Below, in pieces: positions 54,146 to 63,084 of a stretch of 64,000 nt of DNA (position 1 is the stretch's first letter; the number at the start of each line of letters is the position of its first letter). The stretch is taken from assembly GCA_964448285.1 (NCBI GenBank), contig CAYUWG010000001.1, positions 62,001 through 126,000 on the forward strand, given 5' to 3'. The notes under the pieces are model-generated. The model worked only from the letters and a program-made list of their open reading frames with translations, was not told the DNA's origin and ran no database searches. This stretch comes from CAYUWG01 sp964448285 (lineage in GTDB: Bacteria; Bacteroidota; Ignavibacteria; SZUA-365). Both the position numbers and the translations under genes were made by a program.

Positions 54146-55975
54146 ATGAAACAGTTCATTTCCTTTGTTTTCACATCGCTCATCTTCGTCGCGATGGTAC
54201 ATGCACAATTTCATCCGGGTCCTTATGGGATAGATCCATATCAGATTGCGGCTCCATTCATACTCCCGACCCTCGATGGTGACTGGGATTTTCGTGCAAA
54301 CTGGAATGGATTGGAAACGTACGTTTTCATCCAGTACGCACGTGGTCACGCATACGGAGATCCCTTATGGAACAGTTCGAAGCTGGATTTGCTCATGAAC
54401 TCGCCGAACAATGTCCACTACTTTTTTCTCTCATTCGATAACAACGCGACGAATGCACGCAATGATGTCACCGCGATGAAAGCCGGATTCGATGCAGCAC
54501 TTCAGAATGCCGTATTTACCCAACAGCAGCGTGACCACTGGATGACGCATCTTCATTACGTCACTACTCCGGCATGGAGCCAGAGCGGATGGGTCGGTGA
54601 CGTGCTTCGCAAGGTCGGTTACTTCTCATTCGCTATCGATCGCTTTCAGAGAATGCGACCGATGGGTCTTCTCAGTTTCGTCGCGAATCCTTCACCGCCG
54701 CCTGAGATGTTCTTTATAGCGAACGAGCCGAAATACTTCAATTATGAATGGGAAACGGAACAGAAGATCAGACAGAATCCTGCAATTGTCGAGATCCCGG
54801 TTTATGTAAATGCAGATAAAGCGGGAAATCGTTTTTCTGGTGCAATCCAATTTCCGGATGCTGACGCGATGAAGCAGTTCGACCGCATGGAGTTCGACGT
54901 AAGTTTCGGCTGTGTCGATCACAGCGTGAATAACTGCTTCGAATGGGATTATCTCGCGAACCTCTACATATGCGATGACGCCGACACAACGATTTGTAGC
55001 AAGGAAATCGGCAGATGGGTAACGGCTTATCGTCGGGAAGGACGTTGGGTCACAGACGCGACGCAGTTCCTACCCTTTGTTGTCAGTGGAGGCACGAAGC
55101 GGTTTCGTTTTAATACGCAGGATCGATGGATCGTGAATATGATTGTACGTTTGTACCGATCGGGTTCAGGCTTGTATGCATCAGAAGCGATTCCACTCTG
55201 GACGGGCGGCCAGTTTAATCTCCAGTACAATCCCGCGAAACAACCATACAAGTTGGATTTTACCTCGGATATGAAAAAGGTAGAGATTGTCGCTTTGATC
55301 AGTGGGCATGGTTTCGGTGCGGACATGGAGAATTGTGCGGAGTTCTGCAATCACACACATCATTTTTCCGTGAATGGAAGGGAATGGGTAAAGGCACATC
55401 CGGAAGCGGGGACACAATTCGGTTGTCTTGAACAAGTTCCATCCGGTGTAACGCCGAATCAATACGGTACATGGTATTTCGGGCGTGGAGGATGGTGCCC
55501 TGGTCAGGATGTAAAACCGTTCGTCGCAGACATCACAAGTGCGCTTACACCCGGTGAAAACAACATCGCTTACAGAGCATTGTTCAAAGGTAAAGATTAC
55601 GATCCCGTGCCACGTTCAGGAGGCGGAACGTTCTGGGGTCGAATCGACCTTTCCTCCTATCTCGTGATCTGGCGCTCTGCACCGCTCTCCGCAAATAGCA
55701 TCCCAGCGACGATGGAGCTTTCACTCTTTCAGAACTATCCGAATCCGTTTCGTGGCACAACCCGGATGACCTTCACGATCGGACACACTTCGTTGGTCGA
55801 TCTCAGCGTCCATGATATGGCCGGAAGACGCGTAGCCACGGTTTTAACCGAATATCTCTCGTCGGGAAAGCATGACGTTATGTTTGATGCTGGGAATCTG
55901 CAAGCGGGTATATACGTTGTTCGTCTCGCTGCGCAAGGAGCATCAGTAACGAGACGAATGATCGTGGTTCGATAA
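54146..55975 (+). CDS. Secreted PNGase F-like protein with T9SS sorting domain
   Basis: A 609-residue exported protein. Signal peptide 1-21 (FVAMVHAQ). Residues 22-210 form an N-terminal domain I do not recognise. Residues 215-510 match the two-jellyroll fold of peptide-N-glycosidase F: FDRMEFDVSFGCVD at 245-258, CFEWDYLANLYICD at 264-277 (the D268 position corresponds by pattern to the PNGase F catalytic aspartate), GHGFGADMENCAEFCNHTHHF at 387-407 (E399 a likely second catalytic residue) and GWCPGQDVKPF at 449-459. The C-terminus is a T9SS type A sorting domain (NYPNPFRGTTRM at 530-541). It probably cuts glycans or glycoamides from glycoproteins on the cell surface or outside. Confidence 0.85.
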   Translation: MKQFISFVFTSLIFVAMVHAQFHPGPYGIDPYQIAAPFILPTLDGDWDFRANWNGLETYVFIQYARGHAYGDPLWNSSKLDLLMNSPNNVHYFFLSFDNNATNARNDVTAMKAGFDAALQNAVFTQQQRDHWMTHLHYVTTPAWSQSGWVGDVLRKVGYFSFAIDRFQRMRPMGLLSFVANPSPPPEMFFIANEPKYFNYEWETEQKIRQNPAIVEIPVYVNADKAGNRFSGAIQFPDADAMKQFDRMEFDVSFGCVDHSVNNCFEWDYLANLYICDDADTTICSKEIGRWVTAYRREGRWVTDATQFLPFVVSGGTKRFRFNTQDRWIVNMIVRLYRSGSGLYASEAIPLWTGGQFNLQYNPAKQPYKLDFTSDMKKVEIVALISGHGFGADMENCAEFCNHTHHFSVNGREWVKAHPEAGTQFGCLEQVPSGVTPNQYGTWYFGRGGWCPGQDVKPFVADITSALTPGENNIAYRALFKGKDYDPVPRSGGGTFWGRIDLSSYLVIWRSAPLSANSIPATMELSLFQNYPNPFRGTTRMTFTIGHTSLVDLSVHDMAGRRVATVLTEYLSSGKHDVMFDAGNLQAGIYVVRLAAQGASVTRRMIVVR

Positions 55976-56043
55976 AGCTTACGGTATTTCCCAAATCATT
56001 AAGGTCAAGCATCAGCGGAAAACCTGATGTACCTCAAACTCAG

Positions 56044-56074
56044 TTGGTTCCACAGCCGGATGTTTCTATTTTTA
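56044..56074 (+). promoter_or_regulatory. Bacteroidota-type promoter candidate for the Crp/Fnr gene
   Basis: TTG, 20 nt, TATTTTTA (one mismatch from TAnnTTTG), ending 19 bp upstream of the Crp/Fnr ATG. Confidence 0.4.
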
Positions 56075-56093
56075 TCATGAGATACATCATCAG

Positions 56094-56804
56094 ATGAAGC
56101 CGCTTTTCGAAATACCCATCTGCCAAAACTGTGATCCAAGGGCGCATTCCATTTTTGGCGAATTGAACAAGGACGATGTCGAGAATCTCTCGCTCCATAA
56201 GGGTTGCAATTTTCATCGTAACGGCCAGGTGCTTTTTTATGAAGGCAACCACGCGGGAGGTGTCTTTTGCATCAACCGTGGGAGGGTAAAGCTTTTCAAA
56301 CTTGGCGAAGATGGACGAGAAACGATTGTTCGCCTTGCAAAGGAAGGGGACATCATCGGATACCGGGCATTGATTACCGGGGAGCCTTATACGGTTTCGG
56401 CTGCTGTCATGGAAGATACAGTCGTATGTTTCATTCCGAAGAACACCTTCCTCAGCATGCTGCAGGAGAACGCGACATTTTCAAACCATATGATTCAGAT
56501 TCTCTGTCACGACAGCGAGCTTGCGGAACGTCAAGCGCTTTCACTCGCACAGAAATCCGTTCGTGAGCGCGTTTCCGAGACCCTGCTGATGATCGAAGAG
56601 TTTTATGGTTATGAAAGCGATGGAGAAACGCTCAAGGGAAGCCTGACGCGCGAGGATATCGCCAACATCGTTGGAGCCGCAACGGAGACAGTCATTCGAA
56701 CCCTGGCCGAGCTGAAAGCGGACGGAATAATCGATCTCGAAAAAAGGAAGATCATCATTCGGGACCGCGAAGCGCTTATTCACGCAGCAAGCGTGTACGA
56801 CTAA
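56094..56804 (+). CDS. Crp/Fnr family transcription regulator
   Basis: A 236-residue regulator. The cyclic-nucleotide-binding-like domain is at about 20-135 (HRNGQVLFYEGNHAGGVFCINRGRVKLFK and GDIIGYRALITG). The winged-helix domain is at 155-225, recognition segment LTREDIANIVGAATETVIRTLAELKADG. The N-terminal CQNC (C10, C13) resembles the first cysteines of the FNR [4Fe-4S] site, but other cysteines are at C38, C59, C117 and C144, so an iron-sulfur sensor is possible and not proven. It is 122 bp upstream of nrfHA, which it may control. Confidence 0.85.
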   Translation: MKPLFEIPICQNCDPRAHSIFGELNKDDVENLSLHKGCNFHRNGQVLFYEGNHAGGVFCINRGRVKLFKLGEDGRETIVRLAKEGDIIGYRALITGEPYTVSAAVMEDTVVCFIPKNTFLSMLQENATFSNHMIQILCHDSELAERQALSLAQKSVRERVSETLLMIEEFYGYESDGETLKGSLTREDIANIVGAATETVIRTLAELKADGIIDLEKRKIIIRDREALIHAASVYD

Positions 56805-56824
56805 TTCCTCTGAAAACAAATCGA

Positions 56825-56853
56825 GAAAAACAGTGACCACAATCATGTTTTTC
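56825..56853. promoter_or_regulatory. Inverted repeat with Crp/Fnr-like core upstream of nrfH
   Basis: GAAAAACA, 13 nt, TGTTTTTC: a perfect 8-bp dyad, 21 bp after the Crp/Fnr stop and 74 bp before nrfH. Inside it GTGA-N6-TCAT resembles the TGTGA-N6-TCACA pattern of Crp/Fnr sites, on an axis half a base off. It could be the operator of the adjacent regulator, or a weak terminator. Confidence 0.4.
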
Positions 56854-56926
56854 GACATACGGCAGTAGCACTTTTGTTGCGACGCTTTGCACCTTAAGCG
56901 TGTCCATCAGAACGAAGAGAAGATCT

Positions 56927-57523
56927 ATGAAGAAGTACCTTACTCCGCTTGCGCCACCAAAACAATGGCGGTTGCCCGTTCTTTTTCTCCTCGGCATTCT
57001 CGCAGGCATGGGCATTCTGATTTTTCACGTATCCAATGCCTCATCGTATTTCTCCGATGATCCTGCGACGTGCATGAACTGCCATGTGATGGCGCCTCAA
57101 TATGCTACGTGGGAAAGAGGGAGTCACGGTAAGCTCGCATCGTGTAATGATTGCCACGTTCCTCAGGACAACGTGTTTTCCACGTACGCGTTCAAAGCCT
57201 CAGACGGTATTCGCCATGCTTCCATGTTTACGTTTCGCCTCGAACCTCAGGTCATTCGCATTAAAAACGCTGGGAGAAACGTCGTACAGGAAAACTGCAA
57301 GCGGTGCCATTCGAGTCTCATTCATATGACCTCGATAACGAATGTACAAGGAAAGGATCGTGACGACGGGAAAGGATTGCTCTGTTGGGACTGCCATCGC
57401 GAAGTGCCCCATGGAAGAGTTAACAGCCTTGCCTCAACCCCGAACGCGCGAGTCCCTATTCTTTCTCCGATAACGCCATCCTGGCTGGAAGAATACCTCA
57501 CGCAATCGCCTCAAACGAAATAA
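56927..57523 (+). CDS. nrfH: Cytochrome c nitrite reductase small subunit
   Basis: A 198-residue membrane-anchored tetraheme cytochrome of the NapC/NirT/NrfH family. One N-terminal helix at 15-35 (PVLFLLGILAGMGILIFHV). Four heme-binding motifs: CMNCH at 49-53, CNDCH at 73-77, CKRCH at 124-128 and CWDCH at 153-157. It takes electrons from menaquinol and hands them to NrfA. The start is the ATG at 56927, after a purine-rich stretch. nrfA follows 22 bp later. Confidence 0.95.
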   Translation: MKKYLTPLAPPKQWRLPVLFLLGILAGMGILIFHVSNASSYFSDDPATCMNCHVMAPQYATWERGSHGKLASCNDCHVPQDNVFSTYAFKASDGIRHASMFTFRLEPQVIRIKNAGRNVVQENCKRCHSSLIHMTSITNVQGKDRDDGKGLLCWDCHREVPHGRVNSLASTPNARVPILSPITPSWLEEYLTQSPQTK

Positions 57524-57545
57524 GAAGTAAAAGGAGTCAACACGT

Positions 57546-59024
57546 ATGAAACGACGTCTCATGGATGTTATTCAAGAGAAGCCATGGTTAGGCTGGGTGA
57601 TTTTTCTTGGAACGGTCATCATTGTCTTTCTCGTCGGTCTTTTCGGTGCTTCGATCGTTGAACGTCGAGGGGAAGCACAGCTTGCATTTCAAATGGTAAA
57701 GCCGATCAACGATTGGGAACCTCGCAATGAGGTTTGGGGCGAGAACTTCCCGCGCCAATATGAAAGCTACATATCGACCGCCGATACCTCGTTTCTCAGT
57801 AAACACGGCGGGAATGCGATGATCGATTACCTCGAGAAATATCCCAATCTCGTGGTGATGTGGGCTGGATACGCCTTCTCCCGCGATTACAATCAAGGTC
57901 GTGGTCACTATCATGCCATCGTTGATATTCGCAACACGCTTCGAACGGGAATTCCTCAACCCGCGACCTGCTGGTCGTGCAAAAGCACCGATGTTCCTCG
58001 TCTCATGAACGAGATGGGGGTCGCAGCCTTCTACAAGTCGAAGTGGTCAGACCTTGGCTCAGAAGTCGTCAATCACATCGGTTGTCAGGATTGCCACGAC
58101 CCGAAGACGATGAATCTTCGAATCACACGGCCTGCACTTATCGAAGCATTCCAAAGGCAAGGAAAGGATATCAACAAAGCGACAAGGCAGGAAATGCGTT
58201 CACTCGTGTGCGCACAGTGCCACGTGGAGTATTATTTCAAGGGGAAAGAAGATAAGTACCTCACATTCCCTTGGGACAAAGGATTCGCTGCCGAGAACAT
58301 GGAGCAATATTACGATGAGATCGAACACGTGGATTGGATCCACGCGGTCAGTAAAGCGCCGATGCTGAAAGCACAACACCCGGATTACGAAGTGTACATG
58401 ACCGGCATACATGCCCAGCGCGGTGTTTCCTGTGCCGATTGCCATATGCCGTATAAGAGCCAGGGTGGCGTGAAATTCACCGACCACAAGATTCAAAGCC
58501 CGCTGAACAACATCGCCAACTCATGTCAGGTTTGCCACCGCGAGAGTGAAGAAACCTTACGCCAGAATGTTTATGAGCGCCAGGATAAAACGGAAGAAAT
58601 GCGCCATCTTGCCGAAGAGGCTATAACGAAGGCACACATCGAGGCAAAGTTTGCCTGGGATGCGGGCGCGAAGGAAGATGAAATGAAGCCCGTTCTGAAA
58701 CTCATTCGCCACGCACAATGGCGATGGGACTACATCGCTGCAACGAATGGCTTGGGTTTCCATTCGCCGGTCGAATCCGGCCGCACGCTCGCTTCGGCAA
58801 TCCAAAAAGCCGAGGAAGCACGCGTGATGCTCGCACGTATTCTCGCGAAGCACAATGTCCCGCAACCCGTGAAGATGCCGGACATCAGCACGAAGGGCAA
58901 AGCTCAGGCATTCATCGGACTTGACATGCAAAAACTCAGCAGCGAAAAAGCCGAAGTAAAGAAATCGATATTCCCTGAATGGGATATGAAGGCTGCTGAG
59001 CGGCAGAGAAGGATGAATAAGTAA
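57546..59024 (+). CDS. nrfA: Cytochrome c nitrite reductase (ammonia-forming)
   Basis: A 492-residue periplasmic pentaheme enzyme that reduces nitrite to ammonium with six electrons. The active-site heme has the lysine-ligated motif CWSCK at 142-146; the other four hemes use CQDCH (180-184), CAQCH (222-226), CADCH (296-300) and CQVCH (327-331). An N-terminal helix at 15-35 acts as signal or anchor. Together with nrfH it forms a complete NrfHA system for dissimilatory or detoxifying nitrite reduction. Confidence 0.97.
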   Translation: MKRRLMDVIQEKPWLGWVIFLGTVIIVFLVGLFGASIVERRGEAQLAFQMVKPINDWEPRNEVWGENFPRQYESYISTADTSFLSKHGGNAMIDYLEKYPNLVVMWAGYAFSRDYNQGRGHYHAIVDIRNTLRTGIPQPATCWSCKSTDVPRLMNEMGVAAFYKSKWSDLGSEVVNHIGCQDCHDPKTMNLRITRPALIEAFQRQGKDINKATRQEMRSLVCAQCHVEYYFKGKEDKYLTFPWDKGFAAENMEQYYDEIEHVDWIHAVSKAPMLKAQHPDYEVYMTGIHAQRGVSCADCHMPYKSQGGVKFTDHKIQSPLNNIANSCQVCHRESEETLRQNVYERQDKTEEMRHLAEEAITKAHIEAKFAWDAGAKEDEMKPVLKLIRHAQWRWDYIAATNGLGFHSPVESGRTLASAIQKAEEARVMLARILAKHNVPQPVKMPDISTKGKAQAFIGLDMQKLSSEKAEVKKSIFPEWDMKAAERQRRMNK

Positions 59025-59048
59025 AAGAGTTGGAATCTTTTCCAGAAC

Positions 59049-59075
59049 ACCCGCTCATCGTAGCGGGTTTTTTTT
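59049..59075 (+). terminator. Intrinsic terminator after nrfA
   Basis: ACCCGCT and AGCGGGT form a 7-bp stem with a 6-nt loop, followed by a T-tract of eight. It lies 25 bp after the nrfA stop. Confidence 0.92.
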
Positions 59076-59263
59076 CGACTTCTGATGAACATCATTCTTT
59101 TCGCAAATCGGGTATCGCATCTTTGCCTTGGAAGTACTACGCAGAAAGAATGAGAAAACAGTCTGCGTTGCAGAACTCCGATGTGAATCCCGATTGTCCG
59201 GCGGGATGGTTCCGGACACCTCCGATTACCTCCGTTCGTCCTCCACCGAGCGGAGGTTTTTTT
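59076..59263 (+). ncRNA. Candidate structured RNA between nrfA and lepA
   Basis: No open reading frame of merit lies between the nrfA terminator and lepA. The stretch carries a perfect hairpin (TGTCCGG at 59195-59201, CCGGACA at 59212-59218, 10-nt loop) and ends in a second intrinsic terminator at 59228-59263. A transcript with these two hairpins and a U-tail is the usual form of a small RNA. No promoter could be fixed, so this is a proposal only. Confidence 0.3.
59228..59263 (+). terminator. Second intrinsic terminator before lepA
   Basis: An 11-bp stem with one G-T pair (ACCTCCGTTCG with CGAGCGGAGGT) and an 8-nt loop, followed by seven T residues. Found 153 bp after the first terminator with no gene between them. 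Confidence 0.78.
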
Positions 59264-59302
59264 ATCATGACGTGAACCGGAACCCGAGGAGAGGTCTTTT
59301 CC

Positions 59303-59332
59303 TTGTTCCACTTCCGCTTCTCATGGTATATT
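59303..59332 (+). promoter_or_regulatory. Promoter candidate for the lepA operon
   Basis: TTGTTC, 18 nt, TATATT, with a second reading as a TTG...TATATTGA Bacteroidota-type box. It ends 35 bp before the lepA ATG. Confidence 0.35.
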
Positions 59333-59367
59333 GATATGATAGATTGAGATGAAATGAATCCCCGTCC

Positions 59368-61167
59368 ATGAATCATACCCGCAACTTTTGCATCATCGCC
59401 CACATCGATCACGGGAAATCCACGCTCGCAGACAGGCTGCTTGAGGCAACCGGTACGATCACAGAGCGCGATTTGACCATGAATCAGGTTCTCGACGACA
59501 TGGCACTCGAACAAGAACGGGGAATCACGATCAAACTTCACGCGATCCAGATGAAGTATCCGCACACGGATGGTGAACTGTACACGCTCAACCTCATCGA
59601 TACGCCGGGACACGTCGATTTCTCCTACGAGGTATCGCGGTCACTCAATGCCTGTGAAGGCGCAATCCTTGTCGTCGATGCGACGCAAGGTGTTGAGGCG
59701 CAAACGATAAGCAACGTGTATCTCGCGATTGAAGCCGGACTGGAAATCATACCCGTCATCAACAAAGTCGATTTAGCGAGCGCGATGGTTGACAGCGTAA
59801 GCCAGCAGATCATCGACCTGATCGGATGCAAGAGAGAAGACATCGTTCCCGCAAGCGCGAAATCGGGAATCGGCATCGAAGAGATTTTATCTGCGATCGT
59901 CGAACGAATTCCACCGCCGACAGGTGATGCGAACGCACCCCTTCAAGCGCTGATCTTCGACTCCGTTTTCGATGCCTATCGGGGAGCGATCGTGTACATG
60001 CGCGTGGTTCAAGGCACGATCCGCGAAGGCGATACGATTCGATTTTTCGCGAACGGGAAGGAGTTCGAAGCCGAGGAACTTGGCGTGCTGCTTATGAAGA
60101 AAAAGCGGACCGGTATGCTCTCTGCCGGCGACGTCGGCTATCTTATCGCAGGCGTAAAGGACGTCGCGGATACGAACGTCGGTGACACGATTACGAACGC
60201 GAAGAATCCCGCATCGGCGCCGCTGCCGGGTTACAAAGAAGTTAAACCGATGGTGTTCAGTGGCGTGTACCCGACGGTGAGTGAGAACTTCGAAGAACTG
60301 CGGGATGCGTTAGCCAAACTCAAGCTCAACGATTCCTCCATCCTCTACGAACCTGAAACGTCCGTTGCTCTGGGATTCGGATTTCGCTGCGGCTTCCTTG
60401 GCCTTTTGCATATGGAGATCGTGCAGGAGCGATTGGAACGTGAGTTCGATCAATCCATCATCACGACCGTTCCGAACGTGGAATACATCGTCGTGAAGAA
60501 AGAATCGCACGAAAAACTCATCATCGATAATCCATCCCTGCTTCCTGAGGCAGGAAAGATCGACCATATCGAAGAGCCGTTCATCACCGCGCAGATCATC
60601 ACGCCCACCGAGTATATGGGAAACATCATGAAGCTTTGCATGGACCGTCGCGGTGTTTACCTCAATACGACCTACATAGACCAAACCCGGGCGGACATTC
60701 ACTTCGAGCTTCCTCTCTCCGAGATCATCTTCGATTTTTACGACAAGCTGAAATCCGTTTCGCGCGGTTATGCATCGTTCGATTACGAATTCAAGGAATA
60801 CCGCGAGTCCGATCTCGTCAAACTCGATATCATGCTCAACAGCGACCCGGTCGATGCATTCTCGAGCATCATCCACCGAACGAAAGCTTACGACTGGGGG
60901 CGAAGGCTGTGTTCGAAGCTGAAGGAACTGATCCCGAAGCAGATGTTCGAGGTCGTGATTCAGGCTGCGATCGGCAACAAGGTGATTGCGCGCGACACGG
61001 TGCGCGCGTTGCGGAAAAACGTAACGGCGAAATGCTACGGCGGCGACATCACGAGAAAGCGAAAGCTGCTGGAGAAACAGAAAGAGGGAAAGAAACGCAT
61101 GAAACAGGTCGGCAGTGTTGAGATTCCCCAGGAAGCATTTCTCGCAGTGCTCTCCATCGATCAGTGA
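59368..61167 (+). CDS. lepA: Elongation factor 4 (LepA)
   Basis: A 599-residue translational GTPase that back-translocates or rescues stalled ribosomes. G1 AHIDHGKST at 11-19, G2 around GITIK near 52, G3 DTPGH near 76, G4 NKVD near 131 and SAKSG for G5. The C-terminal LepA-specific domain (ITRKRKLLEKQKEGKKRMK) is present. It is followed by two signal peptidase genes and hemW in the same direction. Confidence 0.97.
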   Translation: MNHTRNFCIIAHIDHGKSTLADRLLEATGTITERDLTMNQVLDDMALEQERGITIKLHAIQMKYPHTDGELYTLNLIDTPGHVDFSYEVSRSLNACEGAILVVDATQGVEAQTISNVYLAIEAGLEIIPVINKVDLASAMVDSVSQQIIDLIGCKREDIVPASAKSGIGIEEILSAIVERIPPPTGDANAPLQALIFDSVFDAYRGAIVYMRVVQGTIREGDTIRFFANGKEFEAEELGVLLMKKKRTGMLSAGDVGYLIAGVKDVADTNVGDTITNAKNPASAPLPGYKEVKPMVFSGVYPTVSENFEELRDALAKLKLNDSSILYEPETSVALGFGFRCGFLGLLHMEIVQERLEREFDQSIITTVPNVEYIVVKKESHEKLIIDNPSLLPEAGKIDHIEEPFITAQIITPTEYMGNIMKLCMDRRGVYLNTTYIDQTRADIHFELPLSEIIFDFYDKLKSVSRGYASFDYEFKEYRESDLVKLDIMLNSDPVDAFSSIIHRTKAYDWGRRLCSKLKELIPKQMFEVVIQAAIGNKVIARDTVRALRKNVTAKCYGGDITRKRKLLEKQKEGKKRMKQVGSVEIPQEAFLAVLSIDQ

Positions 61168-61258
61168 CAGGTCTGTTCTTGCGTACCGTGTAACCACCGA
61201 TATTCACTCGCGTTCTTCGCTCACCGACAATTGAAATCCCACTAACAGAGGCATACAC

Positions 61259-62158
61259 ATGGCTGCAAAGAAACCCGCTCCAACGACAGTAAAAGGCAAG
61301 ATCATCGAGTTCTTCAAGACGATCGGTTTTGCTCTTGGCGCCGTCATCGTCCTGAACAGCTTTGTGCTCGCATCGTTTCAGGTTCCGACCGGCTCGATGG
61401 AAAACACCGTGATGGCAGGTGACTTGCTCTTTGTGAATAAGTTCATTTACGGCGGCACGACGCCTCCCACCATTCCCATTCTCGGTATTCTCACGGGAAC
61501 GGAAATCGAAATTCCCTATTTCCGAATTCCCGGTTTCAAAGATCCTGAACGCGGGGACGTGATCGTCTTCATCTTTCCGGGTGAAAGAGATCTGGTGAAA
61601 GCGCGGCAGTTCCAATACTACCTGAAACGTTGCGTCGCCGTCGCTGGAGACACGCTGCAGATCATCAACAAGCAAGTCTATATCAACGGGAAACCGATGC
61701 TGAATCCGGAGCACATGATCTATCGTGACGGCATCGAGCCGTTGACGTACTACAACGATCAGATTTTCCCTCCGGGCAAACCATGGAACCGAGACAACTA
61801 CGGTCCCATCGTCATCCCGAAAAAAGGCGACATCATTTCTTTGACTCTTGACAATCTCCGCGAGTGGAATATCTTCATTCAACGTGAAGGTCATTCAGTG
61901 GACGTTGAGGATGGAGCGATTCTTATCGATGGAAAACCGGCGACCTCTTATACCGTCGAGCGGGACTACGTTTTCGGCATGGGCGATAACCGTGACGATT
62001 CGCTCGACAGCAGATTCTGGGGTTTCATTCCGGCAGAATATGTCGTCGGTACACCGATGGTCGTGTATTGGTCCTGGGATCCGAACGTACCGCTCATCAA
62101 TCTCTTCAAGAAAATCGGAACCATTCGTTTCAGTCGTATTGCCACGATTATAAACTGA
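61259..62158 (+). CDS. lepB: Signal peptidase I (first of two)
   Basis: A 299-residue membrane peptidase. An N-terminal helix at about 22-40; catalytic serine S46 in PTGSM; catalytic lysine K123 in YYLKRCVAVAGD; conserved GDNRDDSLDSRFWG near 240. A large insert between serine and lysine boxes is typical of this lineage. It removes signal peptides of Sec-exported proteins. The second copy starts 3 bp after its stop. Confidence 0.95.
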   Translation: MAAKKPAPTTVKGKIIEFFKTIGFALGAVIVLNSFVLASFQVPTGSMENTVMAGDLLFVNKFIYGGTTPPTIPILGILTGTEIEIPYFRIPGFKDPERGDVIVFIFPGERDLVKARQFQYYLKRCVAVAGDTLQIINKQVYINGKPMLNPEHMIYRDGIEPLTYYNDQIFPPGKPWNRDNYGPIVIPKKGDIISLTLDNLREWNIFIQREGHSVDVEDGAILIDGKPATSYTVERDYVFGMGDNRDDSLDSRFWGFIPAEYVVGTPMVVYWSWDPNVPLINLFKKIGTIRFSRIATIIN

Positions 62159-62161
62159 GGC

Positions 62162-63082
62162 ATGGCGGAAGAGCTTCACGAATCGAGGGCGCCTCTCCGT
62201 GGTCCGGATGGACACAAGAGAATCGCAAAACGCCGTCGCTCGGAATATCTGCGCATCGTGCTCACAGCATTGCTCGCTGCGCTTTTCATCAAGGTGTTTT
62301 TCGTTGAAGCATTCGGGATTCCAACTCCTTCGATGGAGCGCACACTCTTCGCAGGCGATTATCTTTTCGTCAACAAGTTCATTTACGGGATTTACTCGCC
62401 ACGAACGATTCCGCTGACGAACATCCGCTTACCGAACATCCGGCTTCTCCCCGGATATGACTCCCCGGAACGCGGCGATGTGATCGTATTCGAATCATCA
62501 GGAGGAACGTCTGCGATCGAACAACCGCACGCCGTCAATTACGTGAAGCGCTGCATCGGTCTTCCGGGCGACACCGTTTCGATCGCAGGAAAGCAGGTCT
62601 TTGTGAACGGCGATCAGCTCAGCACTCCGCCGACTGCGGTTCTTTCTCCTTTCGCCATGCGTAAATCGGAAATCGAGCACGGCATCTATCCGAAAGGGAA
62701 ACCATTCAACCGGGATTGGTGGGGACCGGAAGTGATTCCGTACAGGGGAATGAAGATTTCTCTCACACTCGACAACATCGATCACTGGCGACTGTTCATC
62801 GAACGTGAAGGTCACACGCTCCGCTTTTCAGCCGACGGACAAATCGAAATCGACGGCATGGCCGGCAATTCGTACACCGTGCAGAGGAATTACTACTTCG
62901 TTCTCGGGGACAACCGTGACAACAGCGAGGACAGCCGCTACTGGGGTTACATTCCTGAGAATAACATCATCGGCAAAGTGATGTTCATCTACTGGTCGTG
63001 GGATTCGCGCATTCCCTTTTCCGATATCGGTACGCTTTTCGACTCCGTTCGCTGGGAGCGATTGCTCTCCGTCGTGCACTGA
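62162..63082 (+). CDS. lepB: Signal peptidase I (second of two)
   Basis: A 306-residue paralogue of the gene just upstream. Helix at about 31-49; catalytic S57 in PTPSM; catalytic K129 in VNYVKRCIGLPGD; GDNRDNSEDSRYWG near 248. Its cytosolic N-terminus is basic (KRIAKRRRSEYL). Both copies keep all catalytic residues, so both are probably active, perhaps with different cleavage preferences. It is followed 2 bp later by hemW. Confidence 0.95.
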   Translation: MAEELHESRAPLRGPDGHKRIAKRRRSEYLRIVLTALLAALFIKVFFVEAFGIPTPSMERTLFAGDYLFVNKFIYGIYSPRTIPLTNIRLPNIRLLPGYDSPERGDVIVFESSGGTSAIEQPHAVNYVKRCIGLPGDTVSIAGKQVFVNGDQLSTPPTAVLSPFAMRKSEIEHGIYPKGKPFNRDWWGPEVIPYRGMKISLTLDNIDHWRLFIEREGHTLRFSADGQIEIDGMAGNSYTVQRNYYFVLGDNRDNSEDSRYWGYIPENNIIGKVMFIYWSWDSRIPFSDIGTLFDSVRWERLLSVVH

Positions 63083-63084
63083 CG

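Noticed and set aside
56010..56029. CATCAG/CTGATG 6-bp inverted repeat after the PNGase F-like gene
   Set aside because: Short stem, no T-tract; too weak for a terminator call.
60310..61197. 295-codon frame on the minus strand
   Set aside because: Antisense shadow of lepA; composition biased toward Arg, His and Phe and no recognised motif.
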